A stretch of 64,000 nt of DNA from Agapanthus africanus. Its lineage: Eukaryota > Streptophyta > Magnoliopsida > Asparagales > Amaryllidaceae. Position numbers and translations under genes: made by a program. Below are positions 54,105 to 64,000 of the stretch, piece by piece. Numbering within the stretch: position 1 is the stretch's first letter; every line of letters begins with the position of its first letter. The stretch covers positions 70,643,433-70,707,432 of the forward strand of contig JASDDO010000026.1 of the NCBI GenBank assembly GCA_030015575.1. The letters run 5' to 3'. Under the pieces are notes generated by a model. It was not told where the DNA came from and ran no database searches. It was given only the letters and a program-made list of their open reading frames with translations.

Positions 54105-54881
54105 CTATTCATCCTTCATCTTTTCCTCGGCCAGGCATGCTTGGAATTGTTCCGGGTCTTGGAGCGCCTTAATCAACGAATCTCTCGCCTCTTTTGAAAG
54201 CAAAAGGGCGTCAAGAATGCTGAGCTGTGAGGGCAGCTTCCTCAGATGTGCCAAGACGTTGTAATCCACCTTATTCTTCTTTGGTGGGTCTTTGGCAGCT
54301 AGCTCTTCCACCACTTGGTCATCTAAGATGATATCTTCAGAGACCTTTTCTTTCCCTTTATCTTTCCTGTTTAAGGGTCCGGGGTTCTTTTCAGGCAACG
54401 TCCGATTCCGCAGCCGGATATTTTCGCAAACCTTCGGTTCTTCTTCTTTTCTCGAGGTGGGCTCTTTAAAGAGAGGGGCAAGTTCTAGTTCTTCATCAGA
54501 ATCACTCCCGAATGTAGGCACTTGTGATCCACCGGTGTTAACCATGCAACAATCTCCAGCAGTTCTTTTAATCCCTTCGGTCGTATTTCTTTGCTCTCGA
54601 CGAGTTTTACGCTTTTCCCGCTTAAAGCGTTGTCGATGAGCAACGTATCCTTGCCACCATCTATCGAAAGCTTTGCACTCTTGAGTGGGGTGTGAAATCT
54701 TTTGATGATATAAGCAATAGGAGGGGTGCGTTTCCATTTCACCAGTGATGTTTCCTTCAGAGGATGGTAGCTTCATGCCCATTGATATGGCCTTAGCAAA
54801 CTTTTTCCTCATCTTGAATTGGCTTTTGTCGGTAGCGGAGGTGTTTAGCTCCAACGGGATCGTCTCAGCTCCTTCATCAAG
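54105..54881 (-). pseudogene. Tat1 polyprotein segment with second finger
   Basis: Between TGA 54882 and TAG 54105. Contains YCLYHQKISHPTQECKAFDRW (about 54672-54721 in genomic position), a variant of the finger in the next segment, followed by a basic stretch and a KVDYNVLAHLRKLPSQLSI motif that often precedes Tat proteases. Confidence 0.8.
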
Positions 54882-55844
54882 TCATTGGCATTTGGCCCTT
54901 TCGAATATAACCGCCTCGCGCTCCCGATCAGCTTTACTTTTCAACCGAGCTTCATTAAGGAATGCGTCAATTACTTCATCTAATGGCCCCAGAACTTTTG
55001 GTTCAGAGTCTGCCCCCGGTGTTTCAGCACAAGGGGTCTCCTCGTCGTTCGAATAGGAAATCATATGACAGCTCACCACGCATTCTTCAGATTCATCTGA
55101 CGAACTTTCTCCCTCACCTTCCTCTTGAAAGACGTGGTTGAGGAACTCTTGGAGCGTAATGGGAGTCCGTGCCTTTTGGTTGTATTCATCCAGCGTATCA
55201 ATTTGCTTTTGTAAGTCCGTGCGCTTGTCGCCAGGCTTCATGGGCTTCTTAGATTTCTTCTTCTTCCTTTTCGAAGATTTTGACGGCTGGCTACAAGTGC
55301 TTGAACCGCCACCATCGGTCTTTGGAGTTGGACGTGGCTTCAACATCCCTTCAATGACCTGCGGTTCCAACGGGTTCTTCCACTTGATCGCTGGACATGT
55401 CTGAAGATCATTTAGCATCCTCTTTGTTTTGGTTGATAATACAACCTCCCAAGGAGCTTCTTCAATGACGGAGCATGTTGCCCCCGGCATATTCGTCCCC
55501 TTAGAGGTGTAGGGCTGCGGGGGATTCACCTTCCATTTGTCAGATAACACGAACTTGCCCTGTCGGTACTGGTTTTCAAGCCAATTCTTGAAAACGTAGC
55601 AATCTTCGATCGGATGGCCTAGTACTCGATGATAAGGACAATAGTTGGGCTCGTTGACGTCACTTGGTTGCAACGGACGCTTTGGATCCGGCAGATTTAT
55701 GAGTCTGTTGCGCAACGCCAGCTCGAATAACCTCCTCGTTTTATCGCGGGGAAAGGAATAAGGACGTCCCATCCTATCCTCAAGAGGCACGTACGGTCGC
55801 ATATTATTTTGACGAGCAACCGGCTTCGAGTCGCTCGGTTGTTG
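54882..55844 (-). pseudogene. Tat1 gag C-terminal part with first finger
   Basis: Between TAA 55845 and TGA 54882. PYSFPRDKTRRLFELALRN leads into YCPYHRVLGHPIEDCYVFKNW (about 55596-55647). The motif C-x2-H-x4-H-x4-C replaces the usual CCHC knuckle. A lysine-rich tract follows. Confidence 0.82.
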
Positions 55845-58007
55845 TTAAGCATTAGCGACGACGATCGCTTTTCCCTTCCCTTTGTCATTTCGGGAATCCG
55901 GCCTTGGAAGAGGGGGTTTATGGCCCATTTGATCCATTTGCGCTAGTTTGTCAATCAAGGCCTGGAAGGTAGTCGGCTTGAAAAATATCATAAACTGCGA
56001 GATGGTTGCTTGTGGATCGAGGGTTCCCACAAACATACCTACCACGGGAGCTTCTTCAATGCGCTGCTCACACTTCGACCATAAGTTCCGCCATCGTATA
56101 GCGTATTGAACCCATGTCTCACCGGGTTTTACCCTGGCGTTAATCAATGCCGTCATCGGGGTACGTTCACTGGCGCTTGCGAAACGCTGAGTAAACAGTA
56201 GCTCCATCTCCGCGAAGGTTTTAATAGAGTCATTTGGGAGCTCAGAATACCACTCGAACGCCGTATCTGATAAGCTTCCAACAAACTGGCGAAGTAAAAG
56301 CTTGTCATCTCCACCGGTATTGCCGCAAAGTGCCCTGAACTGGGCAACATGCTGGTGAGGATTGCCCGTCCCCTTGTAGACATGGAACTTGGGAATCGTA
56401 TAACCTGGCGGGTACTTGATTTGATCGTACCAACTCGGATATGGTCTCCCCGTTTTCACGACTTGACCGGCCGCTTCGGTCGCATGATGAACCCGTATTT
56501 GCTGGGCGATGTATTCATCCAAATCAGCTTTGGAGATTGTATCTTCTTTAGCCGTGGACAGAACTGGTGGAGGATTCGACGTCTCTCCCCTATCGTCTTC
56601 AAGGATGATTGGGGGATCTTCAGCAGGTGGATCTTGTTGAGTCATCATACCCACCATATCCTGGAACAGGAGGGCCATTTTCTTTATGTTGGCTGCCTGC
56701 TCCGCAGCTTCTTTATCCTTCTTCTCCAATACGCGACGAAGGAATTCAGCGTCCGTTTCTTGTTCTTGACGCTCGTCCGAGGACGTTTCAGGGGTTTCTT
56801 TTGGCCCTGTAAGTGCGGCCATAGCGTTCATCATTTCTTGGAGTTTCTGCTGCTGCTCCTGAGCCTTGGTCACTGACCTCGTGTGCGGTCTATGACCTGT
56901 TGATATGCGGCTATCTTCTTTTCCCGATGCTATGTAAACCGTATGAACTGTTATGCCCCCTGACTTGGGGCGTTTAGGTTCACCATTTTTAACTATTGTC
57001 GCTGATGCGGGAGTTTTCTCTGGCCTCCTTCTTTTGTGGGCCGTTGGGGTTGAAGGAGCCGTTGAAATGGGCATCCTAGCAACTGCTGTCCCCTGCTGTT
57101 TAATGGGGAGGTCCTTGTCCTTTTCCACTTTCGCCTTTTTCTGGCGACGAAATTGGTCTGGATTAATCACAGAGTTTTGAACCCTCTGCCAAACTTTATA
57201 AACTTTCGAAGATAGCCGTTGAGGGGGCTGTTCTTGTTTCATTTCCGGAACTCTCTCCGCAGGTGGAGGAGATCTTTTCAGTGTAGCGGTTAGAGAGTTC
57301 TTACGCACCCTCCTCAGCAGTTCAAATCTGTTCCCAGTTGGAACAGTAGCGTTGACTTCCACCATTGGAGCAGGTGGAGTTAACCCTGAGGGGGAGTTGC
57401 CCCCTGCTTTCCTCACTCGTTGCCAATGGCAACGTCGAGCACGGCGAGCCGTTGGGATTGGCTCAGAGATTGAGATAGTTTCTTTTTGCCCCCTGTCTGA
57501 ATGAGGCGCCGCCGGTGTTAACCTTTTAAAGACTGAGGTTGCCTTTTGAGGGGTGATATTCAACCTGCCGAAGACGGATTCTTGAGCAAGGGCAGGAGCA
57601 GGAATCGTCAGTCTTGAAAAGACTGACTCTTTGACAGGGGAAGCCACCTTGACGACTTCTGGGGCAGCAGTTATTGCCTTCCTTGGGACAGCCAATTTAG
57701 AGTTCTAATTTAGCCTGGTGAAAACAGAGGCTGTCGGTTTAGTAGTGGGCGACCCGTTGACAGGGGTCGTCGTAGCGGTGAGCCGGTCGAAGACCGACTT
57801 CTTGTTCATTTCCAGTGCAGGTATTGGCGTGGAGAAGCTTGTCGGTGGGATCATGGTCCCGAAGAACAGGCCAGTGGTGGCTTGGGTCACCTGGTCTACC
57901 GGCAGAGCGAGGAAGGAAGCCGCTTGAGGCCCATATGCCACACCTCCGGGGGAGGTGGAGCGTCCGTTGCAGTGGCATTTCGAGCAGTTGGTGCAGTTAG
58001 ATGCCAT
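55845..58007 (-). pseudogene. gag: Tat1 gag, N-terminal and capsid part, one internal stop
   Basis: ATG at 58007 gives MASNCTNCSKCHCNG, a cysteine-rich start shared in part with Tat3. Five SVFxRL motifs follow (SVFDRL, SVFTRL, SVFSRL, SVFGRL, SVFKRL) within about 150 residues. An in-frame TAG at 57705-57707 lies between the second and third. The capsid domain (about 56400-55890) has YPPGYTIPKFHVYKGTGNP and AFEWYSELP. The segment ends at TAA 55845, beside CAA codons. Confidence 0.9.
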
Positions 58008-58136
58008 TGAATCTTGAGTTCTCTGCCGGGCAAAAAAACCTAATCTTAGTAACTTGAAATCCGAAGGCAACCATTTAACAAACCGTGATTAGTTCGCGAG
58101 GACGACACACGAAGTGTGGAGTGGAAAGAGGAAGAG

Positions 58137-58154
58137 GTCCCACCGGGCGTGCCA
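58137..58154 (-). other. Tat1 primer binding site
   Basis: The minus strand reads TGGCACGCCCGGTGGGACC, five bases (GATTC) after the 5' LTR end. It differs from the Tat3 site by one base. tRNA partner not identified. Confidence 0.75.
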
Positions 58155-58939
58155 GAATCTGTTCCCCTCCGAAAGACGGCGCACAGGACTGCGATATCCT
58201 GACGCTGAGATTCGGGGCAGATGCTATTTGGTTTTATCCGTCCACCTCTCCGAAGATGCCAAGTTGATTTATGGCACCGTGTATCGGAGGTTTAGACGGA
58301 TGCGGCCGATGTAGCAGACTTCGTCAGATTCCCCCTCGCTTGAGGGCTTTTTGATTGTGGGGACACTCTTCCCTGTAGGCGCAAGCCCCTGCAGTTAATT
58401 ACGCTACCGCATCGCGGTAACAACTTTCTCCTTCTCCAGAATTTCATTTCATGTCGTGTGTGTTTGTTTTGTTTGTGGTTGCCCGTGGATTGTATACGGA
58501 GACTGAGTAATGCCGTCGCCCATAGGACGTGGATTAATCCAAATCCGTATTTACTTAGATTTGGATTTGGTGTTTTTTAGTTTAAGGATGCGTTAGTCGC
58601 GTTGCGGCTAAGATCAACTTAAACGTTCGTTAAGGATACGTTAGTCCGATTTAAGACTAAAATCAACTTAACGGGATCGTCTAGATCCATTTCCAGTTTA
58701 AGGACGTAGTGGTCCATTTAATATATGGTCGTCGGGACCCGTCACCACTCTGACGACGTTGAAGGATTACAACGACATGTGTCAGAGGAGTTCAGAGATG
58801 TACCCTTGAACCAAAGTTGATTTGGAGTTTTATAGTCCATTTGAATGTTTAAGGATACGTTAGCCGTATTTAGGGCTAAGATCAACTTAAACGGGACCGT
58901 TTAGATCCGGCAAAAGAGCGTTTGGAGGCTCTATCGTTC

Positions 58940-59131
58940 CAGTTTAGGGACGTAGTGGTCTATGTTCCAGTTTAGGGACGTGATAGTCCATTATTAGTTT
59001 AGGGACGTCTCGGTCCGATATTAGTTTAGGGACGTTTCGATCCGTCGCCAGTTTAAGGACGTGGTGGTCCATCATTAGTTTAAGGACGTCTCGGTCCGAT
59101 ATTAGTTTAAGGACGTCTCGGTCCGATATTA
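58940..59131. repeat. 27-bp tandem repeat x7 in Tat1 5' LTR
   Basis: Seven units, as in the other LTR, with a few substitutions (for example GATAGTCC, TCGATCC) that break the GGAC / GTCC pairing. Confidence 0.9.
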
Positions 59132-59584
59132 ATATGTGGTTGTCGGGACCCGTCACCTCTCTAACGTCGTTGAAGGATTACGACGACATGTGTCAGAGGA
59201 GTTCAGAGATGTACCCTTGAACCGGTCGTAAATTGATTTAGGAGAGCATTTTTGCTCGGTCAATTTAGTTTGGGGACTTACGGCCATGATCGAACTAAGT
59301 TGCACTGCATTTTATTCCGGCCTGCTAGGCCTTTTTGGTTTGGGCTCTGTCCATGTGTTTTGGTTTGGGCTCTGCCCTTTTATAAATGATGCAGAGCATC
59401 TATTTTTTTGTTTGGGCTTTGCCCCTCTTTTAAAATGCATAGCATTTTTTATTAGGCCTGTTAGGCCTTTTAATTGGGCTCTGTCCCTTTTCTTTAATAA
59501 TGCAGAGCATTAAAAACTCTGACAGTGCCCCACGTGGCTTATCAGGCGCTTTGCGCTAAGTAATGAGCGCAAACTCATATGGTG

Positions 59585-59890
59585 GTGACACGTGTCACGC
59601 TCAGGTGAGCGCAAGCGCAATAGCACAGTGCGCTGCGCTAGTGCGCTGCGCTGTTGCGCTGCTGACACGTGGCGCGCTCTGGTGAGCGCAAGCGCCATAG
59701 CGCAGTGCGCTGCGCTAGTGCGCTGCGCTGTTGCGCTGCTGACACGTGGCGCGCTCTGGTGAGCGCAAGCGCAATAGCGCAGTGCGCTGCGCTGTTGCGC
59801 TGCTGACACGTGGCGCGCTCTGATGAGCGCAAGCGCAATAGCGCAGTGCGCTGCACTGTTGCGCTGCTGACACGTGGCGCTCTCTCAAGA
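59585..59890. repeat. GC-rich CACGTG tandem array in Tat1 5' LTR (4 units)
   Basis: As 43190-43440 but with four GACACGTGGCG units after the first GACACGTGTCACG. The extra unit is about 60 bases and accounts for much of the LTR length difference. Confidence 0.9.
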
Positions 59891-60315
59891 GCGCAACAGC
59901 GCAGTTTGGAAGTGCAAAGCACTAAGAATCTTTTAGATTCAAGAACAGGAGTGCAGAGCACTATTTAATTTCTTGATCTAAATTAGATCAAAGAAAAATA
60001 AATTTTTCTTTTTTTGTTTCAAGAACAAGAGGTTCATAAAAGTGCAAAACACTATTTTTTTTATTTTGTTGTTTTCTTATTATTATTATATATATATATT
60101 TTTTTTAAAGAACCAGTGATTCAAAAAGAAGTGCAAAGCACTGTTATGTGAAAAACATTGATCTGGTTTTTAGATCAATGATTTATTTAAAAGAGATTTC
60201 TTCTCTCTTGTGAAGGTTTTTTACCTCTTTCTTGAAATTTTCTCAGAGTTCTCTCTGTTTGAAGCTCCTGACTTTTCTCAAGAAATGTTGATCATCTTGA
60301 ATTGAGGCCTAGGGT

Positions 60316-60325
60316 CCTTTTTATA
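60316..60325 (-). promoter_or_regulatory. TATA box of Tat1 5' LTR
   Basis: TATAAAAAGG on the minus strand, about 560 bases into the LTR. Start of transcription is expected about 30 bases to the left. Confidence 0.7.
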
Positions 60326-60489
60326 GTGCCCATAAATTAGTTAAATTTGTTAAAGAGATTTTTCTCTGAGTGATTTGGGAAATTTTCCCCACCGTTGGAT
60401 CTTTGATCCAAGGGCTTCTGCTTTGCAGAAGAAAATCTTCTTGTTTTAATAAGAACAGAAAAGATTTCTTAGAAATTTAATTCTGTTTA

Positions 60490-60740
60490 GCGCAGATGCC
60501 CCAGCGCGTGACACGTGTCGCGCAGCGCACAGCGCAGCGCAATTGCGCTAGCGCATCTGCGCTAGCGCATCTGCGCTGACACGTGTCGCGCAGCGCATCT
60601 GCGCTGACACGTGTCGCGCAGCGCCTGCGCAACTGAAGCGTTGCTTCCTTTAATAGAGGTTTGCTCTGATTGGGCGCGCCTTCTTGGGCGCTGCGCTCCC
60701 TGCGCTAACGTGTCTGATTTTGACACGTGGCGCTCTGCGC
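60490..60740. promoter_or_regulatory. CACGTG-rich zone upstream of TATA, Tat1 5' LTR
   Basis: Four CACGTG sites in GACACGTGTCGCGC or GACACGTGGCGC contexts, spread over 240 bases, with interspersed GCGC palindromes. Expanded by one CACGTG unit relative to the 3' LTR. Confidence 0.6.
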
Positions 60741-60887
60741 GCAGCGCAAAGAATCTGAAGCGTTTCTTCAGTTATTAAAGTTTAAATTTTCCAAGCAGAG
60801 CTTTGCTCCGATTGGGGGGGAGATGAAGCGTTGCTACATCTCCCGCCTCGGAATTTGAACAGAGCTTTGCTCTGATTGGGGTAGACA

Positions 60888-60892
60888 GATCT
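60888..60892. repeat. Target site duplication of Tat1, right (GATCT)
   Basis: Matches 41771-41775; Copia1 integrase coding continues after it. Confidence 0.95.
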
Positions 60893-63208
60893 CTCAAGAT
60901 TCGGACATGTGTTCCTGTTGAAACGCAAATCTGAAGCTTTTGAGAAATTCAAGGAATATAAGTGCGAAGTAAAGAACTAGATGGGTAAAAGTATTAAAAT
61001 CCTTCGATCTGATCGAGGAGGAGAATACTTAAGCACAGAATTCCGAGATTATCTAAAAGAGAATGGGATTCTCTCTCAAGTTTCTCCTTCATATACACCA
61101 TAGCACAATGGAGAATCGGAGCGGAGGAATCGCGCCCTATTAGATATGATGCGTTCTATAATGAGTATTGTTAAGTTACCTATTTCTTTTTGTGGTTATG
61201 CACTTGAGACAGCTGCATACCTATTGAATAGCGTTTCAACCAAATCCGTGCCTACCACTCTATATGAGATATGATATGGGAAGAGACCATCTCTTAAACG
61301 AGTTAAGATATGGGGTTGTCCGGCCTATGTTAAAAAGAAAAATCCGGATAAGCTCGAGGCAAGGTCTGTTCTGTGCAAGTTTGTGGGATATCCAAAGAAT
61401 TCATATGGATATATCTTCTACCACACTGAGAGGAACAAAAAGTGTTTGTTTCTCAATATGCCACCTTTTAGAAAAGAAATTTCTTGTGAAAGAAATTAGT
61501 GGTAATGAGGCAGAACTGGAAAAAGTTCCAGAAACACAAATTACAACTGATGATTTGGTAGAACCGGAGGATTCGATAGTCTCCGACGAATCTCAGCCAC
61601 TCCGCGGATCTAATAGGGTTCCTCATCCACCTGAAAGATACTACAGTTTTCTCATAGACGGTGAGAGCGAGGATTGCATCATGAAATAAGATGACCCAAC
61701 TAGTTTCGAGCTGGCCATCATAAGTGGGGACTCTGTGAAATGGATGGATGCTATATGATATGAGATGGAATCTATGTACACCAACAAAGTATGGACTTTG
61801 GAAGTTGCTCCTTAAGAGGTAAAACTCATTGGGAGCAAGTGGATCTTTAAGAAGAAACTTGGTGTAGATGGAAAGGTTGAGACCTTTAAAGCTAAACTTG
61901 TAGCAAAAGGTTTTCGTCAACGGCCAGGTGTCAATTATGATGAAACCTTTTCTCCAGTGGCTATGCTTAAGTACATCAGGATCCTGCTTGCCATTGCTGC
62001 ATACCATGACTATGAAATCTGGCAGATGGACGTCAAGATCGCTTTTCTAAATAGTGATTTAGAATAGAGCGTGTAAATGGCACAGCCTGAGGGCTTCGTA
62101 GACAGTGGGAGCAGCGGAAAGGTGTGCAAGCTGCTTAAATCAATCTACGGATTAAAGCAGGCATCACGGAGCTGGAACATCTGTTTTGTGTAGCAGTCAA
62201 AGAGTTTGACTTCATCAAAAACGTAGATGAACCTTGTATATACAAAAAGGTTGTACAGAGTAAAGTTGTCCTCCTCGTATTGTACGTGGATGACATACTC
62301 TTGATAGGAAATGATGTTCCTATGCTGCACTCGGTCAAGCTCTTCCTATCATAAAAGTTCTTCATGAAAAATCTGGGTGATGCCTCCTATATCTTAGGGA
62401 TAAAGATCTATAGAGATAGATCTAAAAGGATTTGGGATTGTCCCAATCCAGGTATATAGACACTATACTAAAGAGGTTTAGTGTGGAAGATTCTAAGTGT
62501 GGTAATTTACCCGCTTGTTCAGAAATCACTCTCTCCAAAGAGATGTCTCCCAATACTAATTTGGAGAGGGCTCGCATGCAAGAGATACCCTATGCTTCTG
62601 CAGTTGGATCTATCATGTAGGCGATGTTATGTACCAGACCAGATGTAGCTTACGCACTTAGTGTGGTAAGTAGGTATCAATCAGACCTAAGGGAGAAGCA
62701 CTAGACAGCTATGAAGAACATTCTTAAGTACTTGAGAATGACTAAAGAAATATTCTTGGTGTATGCTAACGGAGAACTCGAGGTGGAGTCCTTTACTGAT
62801 TCGAGCTTCCAAAGTGATAAGGACGACAACAAGTCTGTCTCGAGTTTTGTATTCACCCTCAATGGAGGGGCGGTATGTTTTAAAAGTTCCAAGAAAGATA
62901 CCGTAGCAGACTCGATGATGGAGGCTGAATACATCGCTGCCAACAATGTTGCCAAAAAGGTTGTCTGGATGAAGAAGTTCATTGCTGAACTTGGTGTGGT
63001 TCCATCCATTGAGGATCCAATACCATTGTATTATGATAACAATGAAGCTGTGGCTTTGGCCAAGAAACCCTGGTCCTATCAGCGATCCAGGCATATTCTA
63101 AGGCGGTATCACCTGATCTGGGAGATAGTTGATTGCCGTGAGATCGAGGTCAGGAGAGTTGATACGAAGGACAACACAGTGGATCCACTCACGAAGGCCC
63201 TCCCCTAA
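60893..63208 (+). pseudogene. Copia1 integrase rest, reverse transcriptase and RNase H, many stops
   Basis: Second half of the Copia polyprotein. Integrase continues (FGHVFLLKRKSEAFEKF, about 60900) to its C-terminal part with WGCPAYVKKKNPDKLEAR (about 61315). RT has KLVAKGFRQRPGVNYDETF (about 61900), QMDVKIAFLN (about 62030), SIYGLKQASRSW (about 62140) and LYVDDILLIGND (about 62280), so YVDD is kept. RNase H lies in the open stretch 62711-63208 (SFTDSSFQSD, EAEYIAA, ADSMM). At least a dozen stops and several frameshifts interrupt the segment. It ends VDPLTKALP, typical of Copia. Confidence 0.9.
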
Positions 63209-63270
63209 ACGCAGTTTGAGAGACTTTTTGGGATGTTGGGTTTGAGATACTACAACAATTGGCCTTAGTG

Positions 63271-63282
63271 CAAGTGGGAGAT
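63271..63282 (+). other. Copia1 polypurine tract
   Basis: CAAGTGGGAGAT directly before the 3' LTR start TGTTAGGAATATA. Confidence 0.88.
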
Positions 63283-64000
63283 TGTTAGGAATATATATGC
63301 CCTAAAGGCCATTATTGTATGATATAGTGGATGCTTGGACATATTTATAGAGGACTTTCTTGCTCGACATGATAATATGCTATCTGGTTGCTCTTTATCT
63401 TAACATGTACACTTGTATTATTATACCGTCTCTCCGATATATGTTGATATAACCCTTAATATGTTGGCTTGACTACCAGGAATATGATGTAGATCATACT
63501 AGTGGAGCTTGTGTAGTCCACAAGCACATCTTTTAACGGTTCCTAGTCGAGGGAGTATCTTGACAGGGCATCGATATTCCAGAGTAGACTAGTGTGTACG
63601 TTTCTTGACCCTGTATGGGGAGATGGTTGATCCTACAACCATTAGTGTTTGACATCAAATATTGTACACAGGTGCTCATTAAAGAATGGGTACACCGAAC
63701 AGGACTTACCGAGAACTCCTAGATGGTACTATACCTATCGTCAGATAGCAGTTCTCTAGTGACACTTGTACAAGTTAGTCTGTAGACGTGAGATCGTCAT
63801 AGTGTCTTGTGTGGTTCCCACTGTGCTTTGATTTCCTCCCTACCACGGCTCAAAGGAGTGATGCAAACAGTTGGATTTTGGGTACAGTCCCGAGTCACAT
63901 GGAGGCAGTGAGCGATAGGAGGGGTTTCGTCTTTCCCGGTATTGGGAGTTGATGTTGCGCTATACTCAATTGGCTATAACAGCAAGTTCCTGGCTAGGGC
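63283..64000 (+). mobile_element. Copia1: 3' LTR, cut by window end
   Basis: Matches 34332-35050 with several percent differences by eye, clearly more than between the Tekay LTRs or the Tat1 LTRs. This agrees with Copia1 being the host and Tat1 the later guest. Confidence 0.92.

Larger units (their letters stand above)
41776..60887 (-). mobile_element. Tat1: complete 19.1-kb Tat-like Ty3/gypsy element
   Basis: Bounded by TG...CA and GATCT duplications inside the Copia1 integrase. LTRs are 41776-44393 and 58160-60887. On the minus strand: LTR, PBS, gag to integrase (58007-48775), a 4.4-kb noncoding 3' region with an antisense gene and repeats, PPT, LTR. The second RNase H domain after the RT-linked one, the large size, the antisense reading frame and the repeat-bearing 3' region are known traits of the Tat/Ogre group. 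The polyprotein is in one frame throughout, with seven in-frame stops, and a one-base deletion in integrase. Confidence 0.93.
58160..60887 (-). mobile_element. Tat1 5' LTR (right, 2728 bases)
   Basis: Plus-strand edges TGTTCCCCTCCG and GGGGTAGACA. Contains the promoter that would drive the element. It carries one more GC-rich CACGTG unit near 59800 and extra GCGCTAGCGCATCT units near 60545-60600 than the 3' LTR; outside these arrays the two LTRs are very similar. Confidence 0.93.

Noticed and set aside
48775-58007. Endogenous pararetrovirus
   Set aside because: Integrase, LTRs, PBS, PPT and five-base target duplications identify an LTR retrotransposon.

Overview
This window is plant intergenic DNA, almost certainly from an angiosperm with a large, retrotransposon-rich genome. 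I found no host gene, rRNA or functional tRNA in it. Nearly every base belongs to LTR retrotransposons of four types: Ty3/gypsy Tat-like, Ty3/gypsy Tekay-like chromovirus, a non-autonomous chromovirus-like element here called V, and Ty1/copia. There is also one LINE remnant. Element names (Tat1-3, V, Tekay, Copia1-2) are local labels. All coding capacity is broken by stops or frameshifts, except one short antisense reading frame in Tat1.

Layout. 1-1986: 5' end of a Tat element (Tat3, + strand), with LTR, PBS and gag start. 1987-3570: a decayed Copia LTR. 3625-4723: LINE reverse transcriptase (- strand), into which Tat2 (- strand) inserted. Tat2 runs 4724-8850, is interrupted by V (8851-32378, duplication AGTAT on both sides), resumes at 32384-34331 and is interrupted again by Copia1 (34332 to beyond 64000). 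Inside V, a Tekay array sits at 9496-24818. Inside Copia1 are a solo LTR (37670-39177, CGCAT duplication) and a 19.1-kb Tat element (Tat1, 41776-60887, GATCT duplication). Removing Tat1 rejoins the Copia integrase reading frame exactly. V and Tekay are each arranged as LTR-internal-LTR-internal-LTR, and Tekay also lost its left end in a deletion with CGTG microhomology.

How the parts work. Tat1 read on the minus strand has the order LTR, PBS, gag with repeated SVFxRL motifs, three C-H-H-C fingers, protease, RT, RNase H, a second RNase H, integrase, a long noncoding 3' region, PPT and LTR. The 3' region carries an antisense (+ strand) gene with its own TATA-like box and possible 5'-leader intron. 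Tat2 carries two diverged copies of this antisense gene.

The most unusual signals are structural. The Tat 3' regions hold modules of five hairpins at 36-38 bp spacing, with a conserved GTRAG-type loop and stems that differ in sequence but still pair. The Tat and Copia LTRs are packed with short perfect palindromes separated by three bases. GC-rich CACGTG-bearing tandem arrays sit at matching distances from the TATA box in LTRs that otherwise differ. All comparisons were made by eye. Lineage names rest on domain order and motifs and were not tested by a database search.
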